NCBI GenBank assembly: GCA_021521415.1
Contig: JAIQDT010000001.1
Coordinates: 1-64,000, forward strand
Length of the DNA: 64,000 nucleotides
Direction: 5' to 3'
From: Bidens hawaiensis
Taxonomy: Eukaryota > Streptophyta > Magnoliopsida > Asterales > Asteraceae
Both the position numbers and the translations under genes were made by a program. The notes under the pieces are model-generated. The model saw only the letters and a list, made by a program, of their open reading frames with translations, ran no database searches and was not told the DNA's origin. Positions 35,901 through 47,916 of the stretch are shown here, piece after piece (within the stretch, counting starts at the first letter, position 1; the number at the start of each line of letters is the position of its first letter).

Positions 35901-36610
35901 CTGGGGTAACATAGTTCCCAGGGGTTATTATTGTTCTGGGGTAACATAGTTCCCAGGGGTTATTATTGTTCTGGGGTAACGTAGTTCCCAGAGGTTGTTA
36001 TTGTTCTGGGGTAACATAGTTCCCAGGGGTTATTATTGTTCTGGGGTAACATAGTTCCCAGGGGTTATTATTGTTCTGGGGTAACGTAGTTCCCAGAGGT
36101 TATTATTGTTCTGGGGTAACATAGTTCCCAGGGGTTATTATTGTTCTGGGGTAACGTAGTTCCCAGAGGTTATTATTGTTCTGGGGTAACATAGTTCCCA
36201 GGGGTTATTATTGTTCTGGGGTAACATAGTTCCTAGCATAATTTCATTGCTAATAAATGGTTATTAAAATGATCTGTCAGTGTTTATTTAAATTAGTGAA
36301 ACTCACCAACTATTCGTAGTTGACCCGTTTTCTTACATGTTTTCTAGGTATGCCCAAGTTGGAATGATTGAAACGTGCTTAATTATCTGTGCTACCTGTT
36401 GGAAGCTTGCTGCTCTATATTTTGTAATGAATATATATTAATGTCTTGTCGGTAAAATCTGTGTGTAACACCTAGACAGTAACGAAACTCGCAACAATGT
36501 AATATGTTATAAGTTAATGTAGTGGTATTTTCTTTATAAGCAATGCCGTTGATATCAGATGTGTCTGTTGCATCCCGTGTACGTTTCCGCTGCGGTTACG
36601 GGGTGTTACA
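32995..36610 (+). repeat. B1 3' LTR (3,616 bp)
   Basis: Near-identical to 24770-28429. Visible differences are the (AT)n length and a few single-base changes, for example GTCTTGTC against GTCTTATC near 36446 and CATCCCG against CATTCCG near 36570. Confidence 0.95.
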
Positions 36611-38959
36611 TCGACACACCCTGTTCATCATGTCCATAAATGCTGCAGGAGCATTTGTTAGACCGAATGACATTACGAGGAACTCGTAGTGTCCATATCG
36701 CGTTCGGAACGCCGTCTTAGGGACGTCTGCCTCCTTTACCTTCAGTTGATGGTAGCCTGATCTGAGATCTATTCGTGAGAACCAACTCGAACCTTGCAGT
36801 TGGTCAAACAGATCGTCAATCCTAGGCAAGGGGTATCTATTCTTTACCGTAAGCTTATTCAACTCACGATAGTCTATGCACATTCTCATACTTCCATCCT
36901 TTTTCTTCACAAACAAAACCGGTGCGCCCCACGGAGATACACTCGGTCTGATAAAACCCTTGTCGAGGAGTTCTTGCAGTTGGGACATCAATTCCTTCAT
37001 CTCGGACGGTGCTAGACGGTAAGGCGCCTTCGCGACGGGCTGGGCTCCTGGTACTAGATCTATCTGAAATTCTATCTCTCGCTCAGGTGGCAACCCCGGA
37101 AGATCCTCAGGGAATACTTCTGGGTAGTCGCGCACAATAGGAACATTCTTCATTTCTTTCGTCTCGGCCGTAGCGTTGACAACATACGCCAGGTAGGCAC
37201 CGCACCCTCGCCTTAACAAACCCTCGGCTTTTATCATCGAAATGACATTAAGCCCATAACTCTCCTTATCACCATAAACCGTCACCGCACTACCATCCAA
37301 TGACTTTAACCTTATCATCTTACTTTTACATACTATCTGAGCCTCAAACTCAGACAACCAATCCATACCCAAGACTACATCGAACCCTCCTAAGGCCATA
37401 ACATACAAAGTAACAGGGAACTCATGTCCCTCTAACACTATCTTACAATTCTTAACCATTTTTGTTATTTTCACCGAAGTGTCACTTGCGGTTTCTACTA
37501 CAAAAGTTTCAGACACTCGGCAGCCTTTCATTTTAGCTAGTTTACTAAACGTCGTAGCTACAAAACTTCTATTCGCACCAGAATCAAATAATACAGAAGC
37601 GGAAACATCGTTCACTAGAAACGTACCTGTGACGACATCCGGAATCTGCCTGGCTTGTTCCTGGGTCAGCATGTAGGCTCTAGTTCTGGGCCTAGCTTGA
37701 TCGGCATCCTTCTTTCCAGTACCTCCAGCTACACCTTCAGTGCACTCCCTTGACATATGGCCTGTCTTGCCACATTTGTAACATGCTGGCTTCGCACTGC
37801 ACTCATTGGCATAATGCCCTACCTTCCCGCACTTATAACAGGCATTCGACCCCATTCTGCATTCTCCACCATGAGCCTTTCCACATTTGAGACAAACATT
37901 AGAACTTTTACCCCACTTGCACTCACCACCATGCCTCTTCCCGCAGGTCTTACACGATCTCTTCTCCCACACTTTCTGTTTCTTATCCTTGGAGTTCCAT
38001 AACTGAGTACCGGGTCGTTTAGCAGGAGTGACCCCTTTCTTCTCTTTCTCTTCGTCCCTTTCCACCCTATCATCCGCGGCCACGTCTGCATAGACCATTT
38101 CCGCGAGTCCAACAGCCGAATCAAAAGTAGCAGGTTGAATCGCCCTGACTAACATGCGGACCTTTTGTGGCAACCCCCTCACATAACATTTGATTCTCTT
38201 GACCTCAGTGTCAACCATGTCAGGCACCAACCTAGATAGTCGGTTGAACTCCGTGGTATACTCACGATGCGTCATCATCCCGGCTTTTAAATTCTGGAAC
38301 TTCATCTCCGTTCTTTCAACCTCGGCATCTGCACAGAACTTCTTCATTACCAACTCTTTCAAATCTTCCCACCTCATCTCTTTGATCTCTTCACGGGTCT
38401 TCCTCTGCTCCACACTCTCCCACCAATACATAGCCTCATCTACGAATGACTGAGTAGCATAACCCACCGCTTGGTCGGGACGGCATTCGCTAATGCGGAT
38501 AACCTTGTCCATAGCGGTTATCCCCTGGAGAGTAGCGATTGCGTCTCCTAAACCAGTCAGCTTAGGCGGGTCACAACCTTTGAAGGACTTATAGCTGCAC
38601 CCACCTTGTCCTCCTCTCCTATCATCGACTTTCACAGACTTATCCCCACTCGAGGCCCCTCTTTCACCTTCCCCATCCTTTCTACCATCACCACCCGCCC
38701 CCTCAGCAGTTCGCTCACGGCTTCCAGCAGATCCTTCGGGATTCAGGTTCTTCACAGCAGCAACTACAGCCTGAACGATGGCTGCTTGAACCGCGGGGCT
38801 AAGTTGAACTTCTTCGTTGTTGTTCTGTTCTCCTCCAGCTGCGCTTCCTTCATCTTCGGTGTGGGAAGCTTCTTCTATCGAAGGTTGCCGGACAAGACGA
38901 GGCCTGCCACGACGTCCAGTGCGACCCCCAGTTTCAACAAATTCTCCAGCTCCAGCCAT
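36611..38959 (-). CDS. A2 gag-pol, 5' part: Gag, protease, RT palm
   Basis: About 783 open codons start at ATG 38959 (MAGAGEF), the start shared with A1. The frame is also open 13 codons upstream to an ATG at 38998, but an acceptor-like CACCTTTAG lies between. Residue numbers here count from 38998. Gag core about 140-300 ([18 protein letters not shown]). Four Cys-His motifs lie at 349-419: two CX2CX3HX3C (349-360, 369-380) and two standard CX2CX4HX4C (387-400, 406-419). Aspartic protease DSGAN at 472. RT start at about 644 with [10 protein letters not shown] (742) and [10 protein letters not shown] (778). B1 is inserted between RVCR and PMLDK, just before the RT active site. No stop or frameshift is seen. 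Gag and Pol share one frame. Confidence 0.94.
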
Positions 38960-39362
38960 TAGTATTCTAAAGGTGAAAACACAAACATCGTCACTCAAGG
39001 AACTATTTAGTACAAGGATAGCAAGGCTAACAGGTAATAACAGTGGCCAGCTGTGACTAGCTGATCACGTTGCTTTCCGTGTCCTATACACTTCCCTTTA
39101 TGAGTCTATTTGTGCTGGTTCTACTTAAGCAGTTAGTCAATTCAAACAATCAATTATTCCTATCCGTACCATTCTCATATCTTTTCTTTCTCATTAACAT
39201 ATATCATTTAATCATACCTTTCACCTTTACTGATCTTGCTTGAGCGACACATGGCATTCTTGAACTGGCATCTTCTTTCTTTTCTTACTTAAATCCCATT
39301 CTCTGTTCAAGTCTAAGCATGTAGGATGCTTAAATCTCTTGAACTTTGCTCTGATACCAACT
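38960..39362 (-). other. A2 leader with primer-binding site
   Basis: The minus-strand TGGTATCAGAGC (39348-39359) lies three bases from the 5' LTR and matches initiator tRNA-Met. The remaining ~390 bp to the gag start is noncoding and similar to 2581-2968 of A1. Confidence 0.9.
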
Positions 39363-41493
39363 TGTAAGGCCCCGTTACCGGTAACCCTACTTTCGTGTTG
39401 GATTTACTCATGAACACAGTTCTAAATATCAGAGTTAATTAAAACTTTACGCGGAATATAAAACTTTCATAAAACATTACATATCAATTCATAATCATGT
39501 CTTAAAACATTCCTCTTGTCTTTCAAAATCAAAACATAACTTATAAAACATATCAGATCTTCAGATGCCAGGCTTTAGTCTTCTGCCATGTGTCCTCCAC
39601 TCAAGCCAGCTGTCTCATCCTACTCACCTGCGTGCATACTAAAAGTCAGCTACGCTGAGTGAGTTCTAGTTAATCATACAATACTATACAACACCTTCTT
39701 ACATACATACGTACTTAACCTCATAACTTTCTTTTATACACACATAAGTACTCATACCTTCATTCTTACTTACATACTTTCTTTCTTACTTACATACTTT
39801 CTTTACATTCATAATCATACGTTTTAAAGAGCCTTTCGCCCTATAACCTCACAGATATTATAAGGGTCTGGTCCCTAACATCACAGATATATTATAAGGG
39901 TCTGGTCCCTAACATCACAGATATTGTAAGGGTCTGGTCCCTAACATCACAGATATTATAAGGGTCTGGTCCCTAACATCACAGATATTGTAAGGGTCTG
40001 GTCCCTAACATCACAGATATTATAAGGGTCTGGTCCCTAACATCACAGATATTATAAGGGTCTGGTCCCTTGCTTTCGAATATTAGTAGGGTTCAGTTTC
40101 CTCTTCGTTACCATACAACCATGCAACATACCTCGAGTATTATTAGGGCTTGGTACCCTTTTCGTAACCATATAACCATACAACCGTCATTTCCTTCTTT
40201 TATTAACTTTATTACGTTCATACACATAAACATACGTATCATACTTGCCATATTTACAACGTTACAACCTGACAGTACGTGCAATATCCGAAGATCGTTC
40301 ACGAACCATCAAGCAATCATTCATACATATCATACTTACCATATTTATAACGTTACAACCTGACAGTACGTGCAATATCCGAAGATCGTTCACGTACCAT
40401 CAAGCAATCATTCATACATATCATACTTACCATATTTATAACGTTACAACCTGACAGTACGTGCAATATCCGAAGATCGTTCACGTACCATCATGCAATC
40501 ATTCATACATATCACATATATCACATATGGCATACACTTATCACTTAGGATAAATGTATTAACAACACATCAAGTATGCACACAGCCCCGAAAACATAAC
40601 AAGGAATGGGGCTAGAAACTCACCTGGATCCTATTACGCTCGCCGTTGATCGTAATTCCTTTCTTTAACTGGGCTCGGCTAACTGTATAATATTTACACA
40701 TATCAATTAACTACTACTACTCGTTTTGTATTTCTATCTATATATGACCCACAACGAACGGGGGTCCGGGGGCAGCGCCCCTGGCAGCGGGGTTCTAGGG
40801 GCGGCAGCCCCTAGCGGGGTCCAAGGGGCAGAGCCCCTGGCTGGGGTTAAACCTTAGGCGAACTTGGCTTCAGACGAAGTTAAACCTTAGGCGAACTTGG
40901 CTTCAGGCGAAGTTAAACCTTAGGCGAAGTTACGCTTGAAGGCGAAGTTCATCAGGCGAACTTAATCTTGCAGGCGAAGTTGTCGCGCTGCAGATCTGTT
41001 TGCCCATAAATCCTTCGTTTCTTAGCCAAATAACTCGATTTTGGTACCCACGGAATCGTATGATCGGCGCCTACAAATCCCAACCATCAAATCGGCCTAA
41101 AATCGACGTTTTAGGGGTCCGATTTGGGCAGTTTGGGTTTCGGGTTCGGTTAACCCATCAAATCCTAACCATTTTCAGTAATATAAGCTTTGGTGGATTT
41201 GTTCTTACCTTACCAACTCAGATCTATCAACAAAATCTCGGGTCTCGGCTTCGAATCTTGATCGGTTAGTATGTGTGTGTTTTGAGTGTGTGAAGAAAGA
41301 AGGTGGAAATGAAAGATTGGGTTTGGGATGGGATATTTATATCCCTCTAAGCCCACAGACCCGAGGCCCATTCTCATTTAACCCATCTTACGCAATCTAA
41401 GCCCAACTCCCTCCTTACTCGACATTAAATAATTAACAACGTGAAATCACTAAACATAACTTTCTTTATTTAATTAAAATTTAGGATGTTACA
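39363..41493 (-). repeat. A2 5' LTR (2,131 bp)
   Basis: It carries the TATA inverted repeat (41330-41345), a short AGGCGAAGTT array (about 40855-40930), the GC stem-loops (40757-40838) and the paired donor/acceptor module (40623 to 39628). The module includes the 91-bp triplet and the 32-bp array. It is almost identical to the 3' LTR outside the 33-bp array region. Confidence 0.94.
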
Positions 41494-41562
41494 ATATTCA
41501 GCAACATATTATACTTGTGTAACCTCTTCTAAAATATTCAAGTAGCACATAGAGGTACACAA

Positions 41563-42990
41563 CTAAGCACACATCCTTAATAAGATCTCATCAGAGTTGA
41601 TCATCCCCAGGGCTTTCAAAAGAAAGTTTAACCTGGTTCTATCAAGTGGTTTGGTGAATAGGTCAGCCAGATTATCATTTGTATCAACTCTTTGCATGTC
41701 AATCAAACCCTTTTCACTACAATATCTGATGAAATGATGTCTGATTTCAATATGCTTAGTCTTAAAATGTTGCACAGGATTCTTAATAGTAAAATATGCA
41801 GCAGTATTATCAATCAAAATAGGGGTGTTTAGAAAGTTCAAACCATAGTCCAGCATCTGATTCTGAATCCAGAGAACTTGTGCACAGCAGGAAGATGTAG
41901 CAACATATTTAGCTTCTGCAGTGGAGATTGACACTGTTGTCTGTTTCTTGCATTGCTATGACACAAGCCTTTCACCCAAAAACTGGCATCCCCCTGATGT
42001 TGACTTTCTACTCATATTGCATCCATCATAATCACTGTCTGTATATGCAATCAGATCAAAGGATTGGTTCTTAGGATACCAAATCCCTAAGTCTGGTCTT
42101 CCCTTCAAATATCTGAATATTCTTTTCACAGCATTCATGTGGGAGACTTTTGGATTTGATTGGAACCTAGCACATACACACACAGCAAACATGATATCTG
42201 GTCTTGTTGCAGTCAGATACATCAGTGATCTAATCTTGGCTCTGTATTCATGTTCATCAACTGGCTACCCCTTTTCAACCGCTATCATCTTTTCTTTGGT
42301 GTCCATTGGAGTTGAAGCAGCCTTGTAATCATGACAGTTGAACTTATTTAGAATGTCCTGCACATACTTAGCTTGGTGAATGAAGATTCCTTCATCCTTT
42401 TGTTGAACTTGTAGTCCCAGAAAGAAATTCATTTCACCCATGGAACTCATGTTGTACTTGGACTTCAACACCTCTTCAAACTCCAAACACATATTTTCAT
42501 TTGTAGATCCAAAGATGATATCATCAACATAGACTTGTACAAGCAGCAAATCTGACCCTTGTCTTTTGTAGAAGAGTGTCTTGTCTATGGCTCCCCTTGT
42601 GAAGCCATTTTCATGTAAATGAGTTGATAACTCATCATACCATGCTCTAGGAGCCTGATGTAAACCATAAAGGGCTTTGTTTAGCTTATACACCCTGTTT
42701 GGATACATGGGATCCTCAAAGCCTGGTGGTTGAGTCACATACACTTCTTAATCAATCTTTCCATTAAGGAATGCAGATTTGACATCAAGCTGGAATACTT
42801 TAATGTTCTTTGAGGCAGCATATGCAAGAAAAATCCTTATGGCTTCCAGTCTTGCAACTGGTGCAAACACTTCCTCAAAGTCTATCCCTTCGTTTTGAAG
42901 ACATCCCAGTGCTACAAGTCTTGATTTGTTCTTAATCACCAAAACCCTATCATCCCTTTTATTTCTGAACACCCATTTGGTTCCTATTGC
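41563..42990 (-). pseudogene. C pol: reverse transcriptase and RNase H
   Basis: RT reads from [13 protein letters not shown] through [11 protein letters not shown], the active site YVDDIIFGS (about 42525) and YLTATRPDIMFAV. RNase H includes AYTDSDYDG, STAEAKYVA and KHIEIRHHFIR, ending at 41563. In-frame stops occur at about 42746 (probably GAA to TAA), 42265 and 41956 (TAG where Trp is usual before KCKKQ). Otherwise the frame holds, so decay is light. Confidence 0.9.
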
Positions 42991-45064
42991 ATATCTGTCA
43001 TGTGGCTTGTCTACAAGATCCCATACATGTAAATCTCTGAACTGGGCCAATTCCTCTTGCATTGCCTCTACCCAACTATTGTCTTTTAAAGCTTGAGCAA
43101 TATTCTTTGGTTCTAATTGGGATAGAAAGCAAGAGTACAGACAGATGTTAGCTATCTCAGAATGACTCCTTGTTACTCTTTCATGCAGGGCACCAATGAT
43201 ATTTCCAGCAGGATGATTCTTTTCAACAGTAGGAGTTTGTATTATCATATTTGTAGACAAATTTATGTCAAGATATGTTTCATTGATTTTAGGTTCTTCA
43301 ATGATCAAATCAGCTTCTGCATCATAAAACTCTGGTGCTTCATCATTGGTTTGTCTTGAAGTGGATGCACCATTGTTTCCCAGATTCAAACTTTGAAACA
43401 AGTCTTGGAATCTTGCTGTTGTTGCAGCTTCTTCGTCGTTTGTTTTGTTGCCTGTGGCACTCCCATTATGAACATGATCATTTTGTACATCAGTACTATC
43501 TTGACTTGTCATTTCCTGATCTTGTTCAATGTCATTGTTTGTGGAGCTTTTCACAAAAGTGTATTCTTTTTCTGTTCTAGCAACTTTCTTCCACAATTCT
43601 TCCAAGTCCAGTTCTTTCTTCTTATTTTCTTCAAGTACACTGGTCTTGTAGAATGTTTCATCAAAGTTTTCAGCATAAATCTTGAATGACTTTATCAATT
43701 TTTCATGATCAAACAACCATGTTGTACCACTGACTGTGTTGAATTGATTCTCATTAAAAATAATGTCAGATGACTCTATTACACTCATGTGATCTTTCAC
43801 ATAAACTCTGTAAGCCTTTGAGTGAGTAGAATATCCAACAAAGAAACAGTCTAGTGACTTACTTTGAAACTTGTTCAAATAGTCTCTAGTGTTTAGTAAG
43901 AAGCATTTGCAGCCAAAGGGCTTGAAGAACTTGATGTAAGGCTTTCTATTGTTGAAAGACTCATATGGAGTTTCATCATGCCTTTTGTTCACAAGCACTC
44001 TGTTCTGAACATAACAAGTAGTGTTGATTGCTTCAGCCCAGAATGTGACAGGTAAGTTAGCATCAGCCAACATGGTTCTTGCAGCTTCTATTAGTGTTCT
44101 GTTTCTCCTTTCTGCAACACCATTTTGTTCTGGAGTTCTTGGAGCTGAAAATTGTTGAAGTATTCCTTTTATAGCACAAAATTCATCCATAACTCCATTC
44201 TTGAACACAGTACCATTGTCACTTCTTAGCATCTTCACTTTTTTATTCAGCTTGTTTTCAATCATTGTGACAAAACCTTTAATCAACTCAGCAGTCTCAT
44301 CTTTGGTACTTCGGAAATAAACCCAAGTATATCTTGAATAGTCATCAATGATGACCAAACAGTATCTTTTCTTTCCAATACTTGGTACACTCACAGGACC
44401 AAAAAGATACATGTGAAGTAACTCAAGTGGTTGATCAATTGAGTTGATGAGCTTTGTCTTATGAGTAGACTTGTGTTGTTTTCCCTTCTGACATGAGTCA
44501 CAATGATCATCTGACTTAAATTCTCTTGTAGGTAAACCAATCACATGTTCACCCTTGACCAGTCTATTCATATTCTTTAAGTTTACATGACACAACTTCC
44601 TATGCCACAATTTAGACTCATTTTCAGTGGCTTTGGACACAAAACATGCACCACCTCTTGAAATAGCATCTTTCATATTCAACTCATACAAATTGCCATT
44701 TCTTGGTGCCATCATCATAATCATCTCAGGTGGGATCACAAACTCAGGTTTTAAGATGAAACAATGAGAATCATCAAAACTGACTTTTAACCCTTATCAC
44801 ACATTTGAGATATACTCAACAAATTGTATTGTAGTCCCTCAACATGAAAGACATTGTCAAAAGACACCTTCCCATTTGTCAATATCCCTTTACCCACAAT
44901 CTTTCCTCCATTTTCATCACTCCCAAAGGCAACTGGACCTTCATACTTCTCTACATAATTCACAAGTGACCTCTTGTCACAAGTCATGTGCCTAGAACAA
45001 CCACTATCTATATAACATATATCATTCAATGGAGTGGCCTGTTCCTGCACAAAGAGAAATTTGA
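42991..45064 (-). pseudogene. C pol: protease and integrase
   Basis: Protease DSGCSRHMT lies near 45000. The GAG-pre-integrase zinc region ([16 protein letters not shown] and CDSCQKGKQ) is near 44480-44610. The integrase core has lost its first catalytic Asp: the usual LLHMDLFGP reads LLHMYLFGP (about 44412). The second Asp (LRSDNGTVF) and the Glu ([12 protein letters not shown]) remain. A frameshift by one lost G at about 44787 separates protease from integrase. A long low-complexity region follows integrase before RT. Confidence 0.9.
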
Positions 45065-46370
45065 TCAGTTTAGTGATGAGATGCAAGCTTCATCAACTTG
45101 CAACTTATCAGTGTCAATTTTAGTGGCAGCTTGGGAAGTGAGTGTAGTAGGTTCAGGATCTTCATGAGTGATCTCCAGGTTGTCTGAATGGTCAGTTTCA
45201 TTCCCACACTCTCTTGGTGTCTTGACAAGTGAAGATGAATTGTCAAGCTCAACTGAAGCAGTTCTCTTTTCTTGTAAGACATAGTCCTTAGATTCTGAGA
45301 AGTCTCTTACATCAGTTACAGCTTCAACTTTAGCTCCAGTTCTAGGTTTCCATGTGAAACCCTGTGGTTCATATCCATGTTTCAACAAGAACTTTTCATC
45401 ACCAGTGAGTACAGCTTGTTTGTTTCTTTGATATACAGCTTTTCTTTTTGAATTCTCACTGCCTGATGATTCTTGTGACTCATCAGACTTGACTGAATGA
45501 GTATTCTTGGTGAATTTCAATGACTGGTCTTCCCTTATCACCTGCTTTTGCTTCTGAGGTGATTTACTTCTTTTCACATTTTCAGTCATATGCATCTTCT
45601 TCTTTGTCTCACCCAGACATTTACTTGGTTCTTCAATGATGGGAATTTGTTGTTGATTCTTTGTTGTAAGATTCCCCATTGGAGCAATTAAAGCATTTGA
45701 CACATTGAAACTTGGTTTATCTTCCTTGATCATTTCATTCTCAATTATTTCAAGTTCAGCAGCTTGAAGAAAACATACTACATCATCCAATTTCAATTCA
45801 TTAAAATTTTGCTTTTGAAGGATAAATTTGCAAGCAGTATACCATTCTTTTGGCATTGAGTTGAGCAACTTTGTATTTAAATCAAAGTCAGTCATTACAT
45901 AGTAAGTTGTTCTCAACTCATTCACAATACTCAGAACACGTTCTAGTATTGACTTCAACCTTTCACCATCTCTATACTTGAATCTTTCTAACTGTTGCTT
46001 CAGTCTTTGCTTCTTAATGTTCTTCAATTCAGTGTTCCCTTCATACATCTCAAGGATTCCATCATACATTGCCTTAGCAGTTTGATGATGTGCAACCTTT
46101 GTGAGGATTTCCCAAAGACATACCAAGTTTGAGCTTAGCCAATGCCCTGTCATCAACCTTTCTCATTCTCTCTCTAACAGCAGCAACAGCGTTTGCATTA
46201 GCACATTCTTCAACCGCAGCTTGTGGTCCATTCTTGATAGAATTCCACATATCCACATCAATATAACAAACAGCAGCCTCAAAAAGCACTTTCCACTTGG
46301 TAAAGTTCTCCTGACCATACAATCTAGGTATCTTATTAGTAGACACCTCTTGTTCCTCATATCCAGACAT
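45065..46370 (-). pseudogene. C gag
   Basis: It starts MSGYEEQEVSTNKIPRLYGQ at 46370. It continues through a copia Gag core with the frame shifted by one base near 46110-46145 (HQTAKAMYDGILEMYEGN, LERFKYRDGERLKSILERV). The C-terminal part is charged and low in complexity and has no CCHC zinc knuckle that I can see, which is unusual. A second frame change at about 45070-45086 leads into protease. Confidence 0.85.
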
Positions 46371-46655
46371 TTTCTTAAAACAAAAGTTAAGCTTTATTGA
46401 AAATAGAGTAAAATAATCAGATCTGATAATAAATTCTTAGATCTGAGGTGTCTGAGATGAATAGAACAAGATTCAACAATAAAAATCAAAGCTTTAAGTG
46501 AAATAAGGAAAATAGAACACCTAAAACTTGTAGATCTGGAAGAAAAATGAAGAACAGAGCCTCTGACGTCACAAATCAATCGAACAGTGCTCTGCTTACG
46601 TCATTCTTCTTCAAAACTTAATCAGCAACAATCTTTCTAAAAATAGCAGCAACAA

Positions 46656-46667
46656 GCTCTGATACCA
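46656..46667 (-). other. C primer-binding site (tRNA-iMet)
   Basis: Minus-strand TGGTATCAGAGC lies two bases from the 5' LTR end (GGGACCTGACA). It is followed by ~285 bp of noncoding leader to the gag start. Confidence 0.9.
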
Positions 46668-46669
46668 CT

Positions 46670-47916
46670 TGTCAGGTCCCAAAAATTATGTTTGATGGTC
46701 GTTTCGAATCGTATCTTAATCAATCATGTCATAACTCAGACAAAATTAATCGTGTTGACAAGAGAGTTAATGACGGGTTACTATATTTAGAAAGATGACC
46801 GTTTTTTAAAGGCGGAATCAATAACAAACATATGGTTGCAATGAATATTCAATAAAGGAAGACACACGAAAGATTCACCCAAAAGATTTCCATTTATATA
46901 ACGTTAATCATACAAAAGGATAATCGATTAGGGTTTAGGAGGAATCCTGGGACAGCCGTCACACACACAATATTCTCTTAATTAATGTATCGGTCTTATC
47001 CACTCGTATATTCCGTCTCTTTCGTGTCTCCCTTTGGCAGCGTGCCCTAATTATTCTATTTATAGGCCTGCCAACCTAAGACAGGCTGTCATTCCTTCTA
47101 GAAACCCTATCCGATAGTATATACTCAATTTATATATTCAAAAATATACTAAGTGTAAAACAAGTCTTCCGGGTAAGCTTTTCATTAAACTTCAGTCTCC
47201 GAGTACGCAGTGTACTCGGCCTTCCTTCAGACTTGGTAAACATAGAAGTGTACTCGGAATCAGTTTCCGGGTAGACTTTACTTAGAGAATATTTTACCAA
47301 GTAAAATATTCACCAAGTAGACTTCAATCTTCTTGGACTTATCAAACTTTGCTAGACGAATCCTCACGAGCAACCTTGTTCTTCTATGATCCTGTTCGGC
47401 TCTTTGTTAGTAGAATAACTTATTTGATAAGGCGTACTCGGGAGTACATACCTTACTTGAGCAGAACCTTACTCGATATAACTTAGAGATATTCCATTAA
47501 CTCATCAAGTATACTCGGACCATAATTATTAAATAATACCTTGCCCGGTCTTCCAATTACTTGGCTTCTTGGACTTGGTTGACCATACCTTACTCGGAAG
47601 AGTAAAATACTTGGTCTTGAAGAACAACCCTGCTTAACAAAGTGAACCTTACTCGGATATGCCAAATAGATGAACCTTACTCAGAAATCACCAAAAAGCA
47701 TACCTTGCTCGGATATCCAGTTAAGATGATTATTTGAAGTAAACCGTACCCGGAAGGCAAAATCTCGTACTCGGCTAAGTAAAAGCTTACTCGAATGTCC
47801 AAGGTGTACCCGGGTTCAACACTTAGCAGTTTCTGAGGAGGTTGAGAAGATTTCAATCTTCAATATTCTTCATTTAGGTCAAATCTCCTCATTTGGGTCA
47901 AACTCTTGACCCAACA
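46670..47916 (-). repeat. C 5' LTR (1,247 bp)
   Basis: Minus strand TGTTGGGTCAAG to GGGACCTGACA. The outer ~750 bp (47160-47916) are dense in CTCGG/CCCGG motifs. The TATA box is at 47056-47065. To the right, A1 integrase sequence resumes at 47917. Confidence 0.92.
47056..47065 (-). promoter_or_regulatory. C LTR TATA box
   Basis: Minus-strand CTATAAATAG is a consensus plant TATA box. U3 would be about 860 bp. The truncated 3' LTR copy lacks it. Confidence 0.6.

Larger units (their letters stand above)
24770..36610 (+). mobile_element. B1: Ty3-type element with long LTRs and a decayed interior
   Basis: LTRs 24770-28429 and 32995-36610 (TGTAACATTTCC to GGGGTGTTACA) are flanked by TCGAC (24765-24769 and 36611-36615). 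Apart from an (AT)n tract and scattered single-base differences, the LTRs read the same, including a 16-copy tandem array. The 4.6-kb interior has an intact primer site and purine tract but only broken gag and pol pieces. It is the youngest insertion here by nesting. Confidence 0.95.
20027..41493 (-). mobile_element. A2: Ty3 chromovirus, young, same family as A1
   Basis: LTRs at 39363-41493 (5') and 20027-22430 (3') are flanked by ATATT on both sides (20022-20026 and 41494-41498). The LTRs look almost identical apart from tandem-repeat copy number. Gag-pol is open throughout and is interrupted only by B1 (24770-36610). Its own length is about 9.6 kb. It sits in the noncoding spacer of element C. 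Confidence 0.95.
9942..47916 (-). mobile_element. C: copia element (SIRE/Maximus-like) with an extra 3' ORF
   Basis: Minus-strand order is 5' LTR (46670-47916), iMet primer site, gag, protease, integrase, RT and RNase H (46370-41563), a noncoding spacer, an extra long ORF (18158-10504), a polypurine tract and a truncated 3' LTR (9942-10348). Integrase before RT defines copia. The downstream ORF, ~1.25-kb LTR and YVDDIIFGS motif point to the SIRE/Maximus lineage. Solo LTR 2 and A2 are inserted in it, so its own length is about 13 kb, long for this lineage. GGGAA at 47917-47921 would be the target duplication, but the other copy was deleted. Confidence 0.88.
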
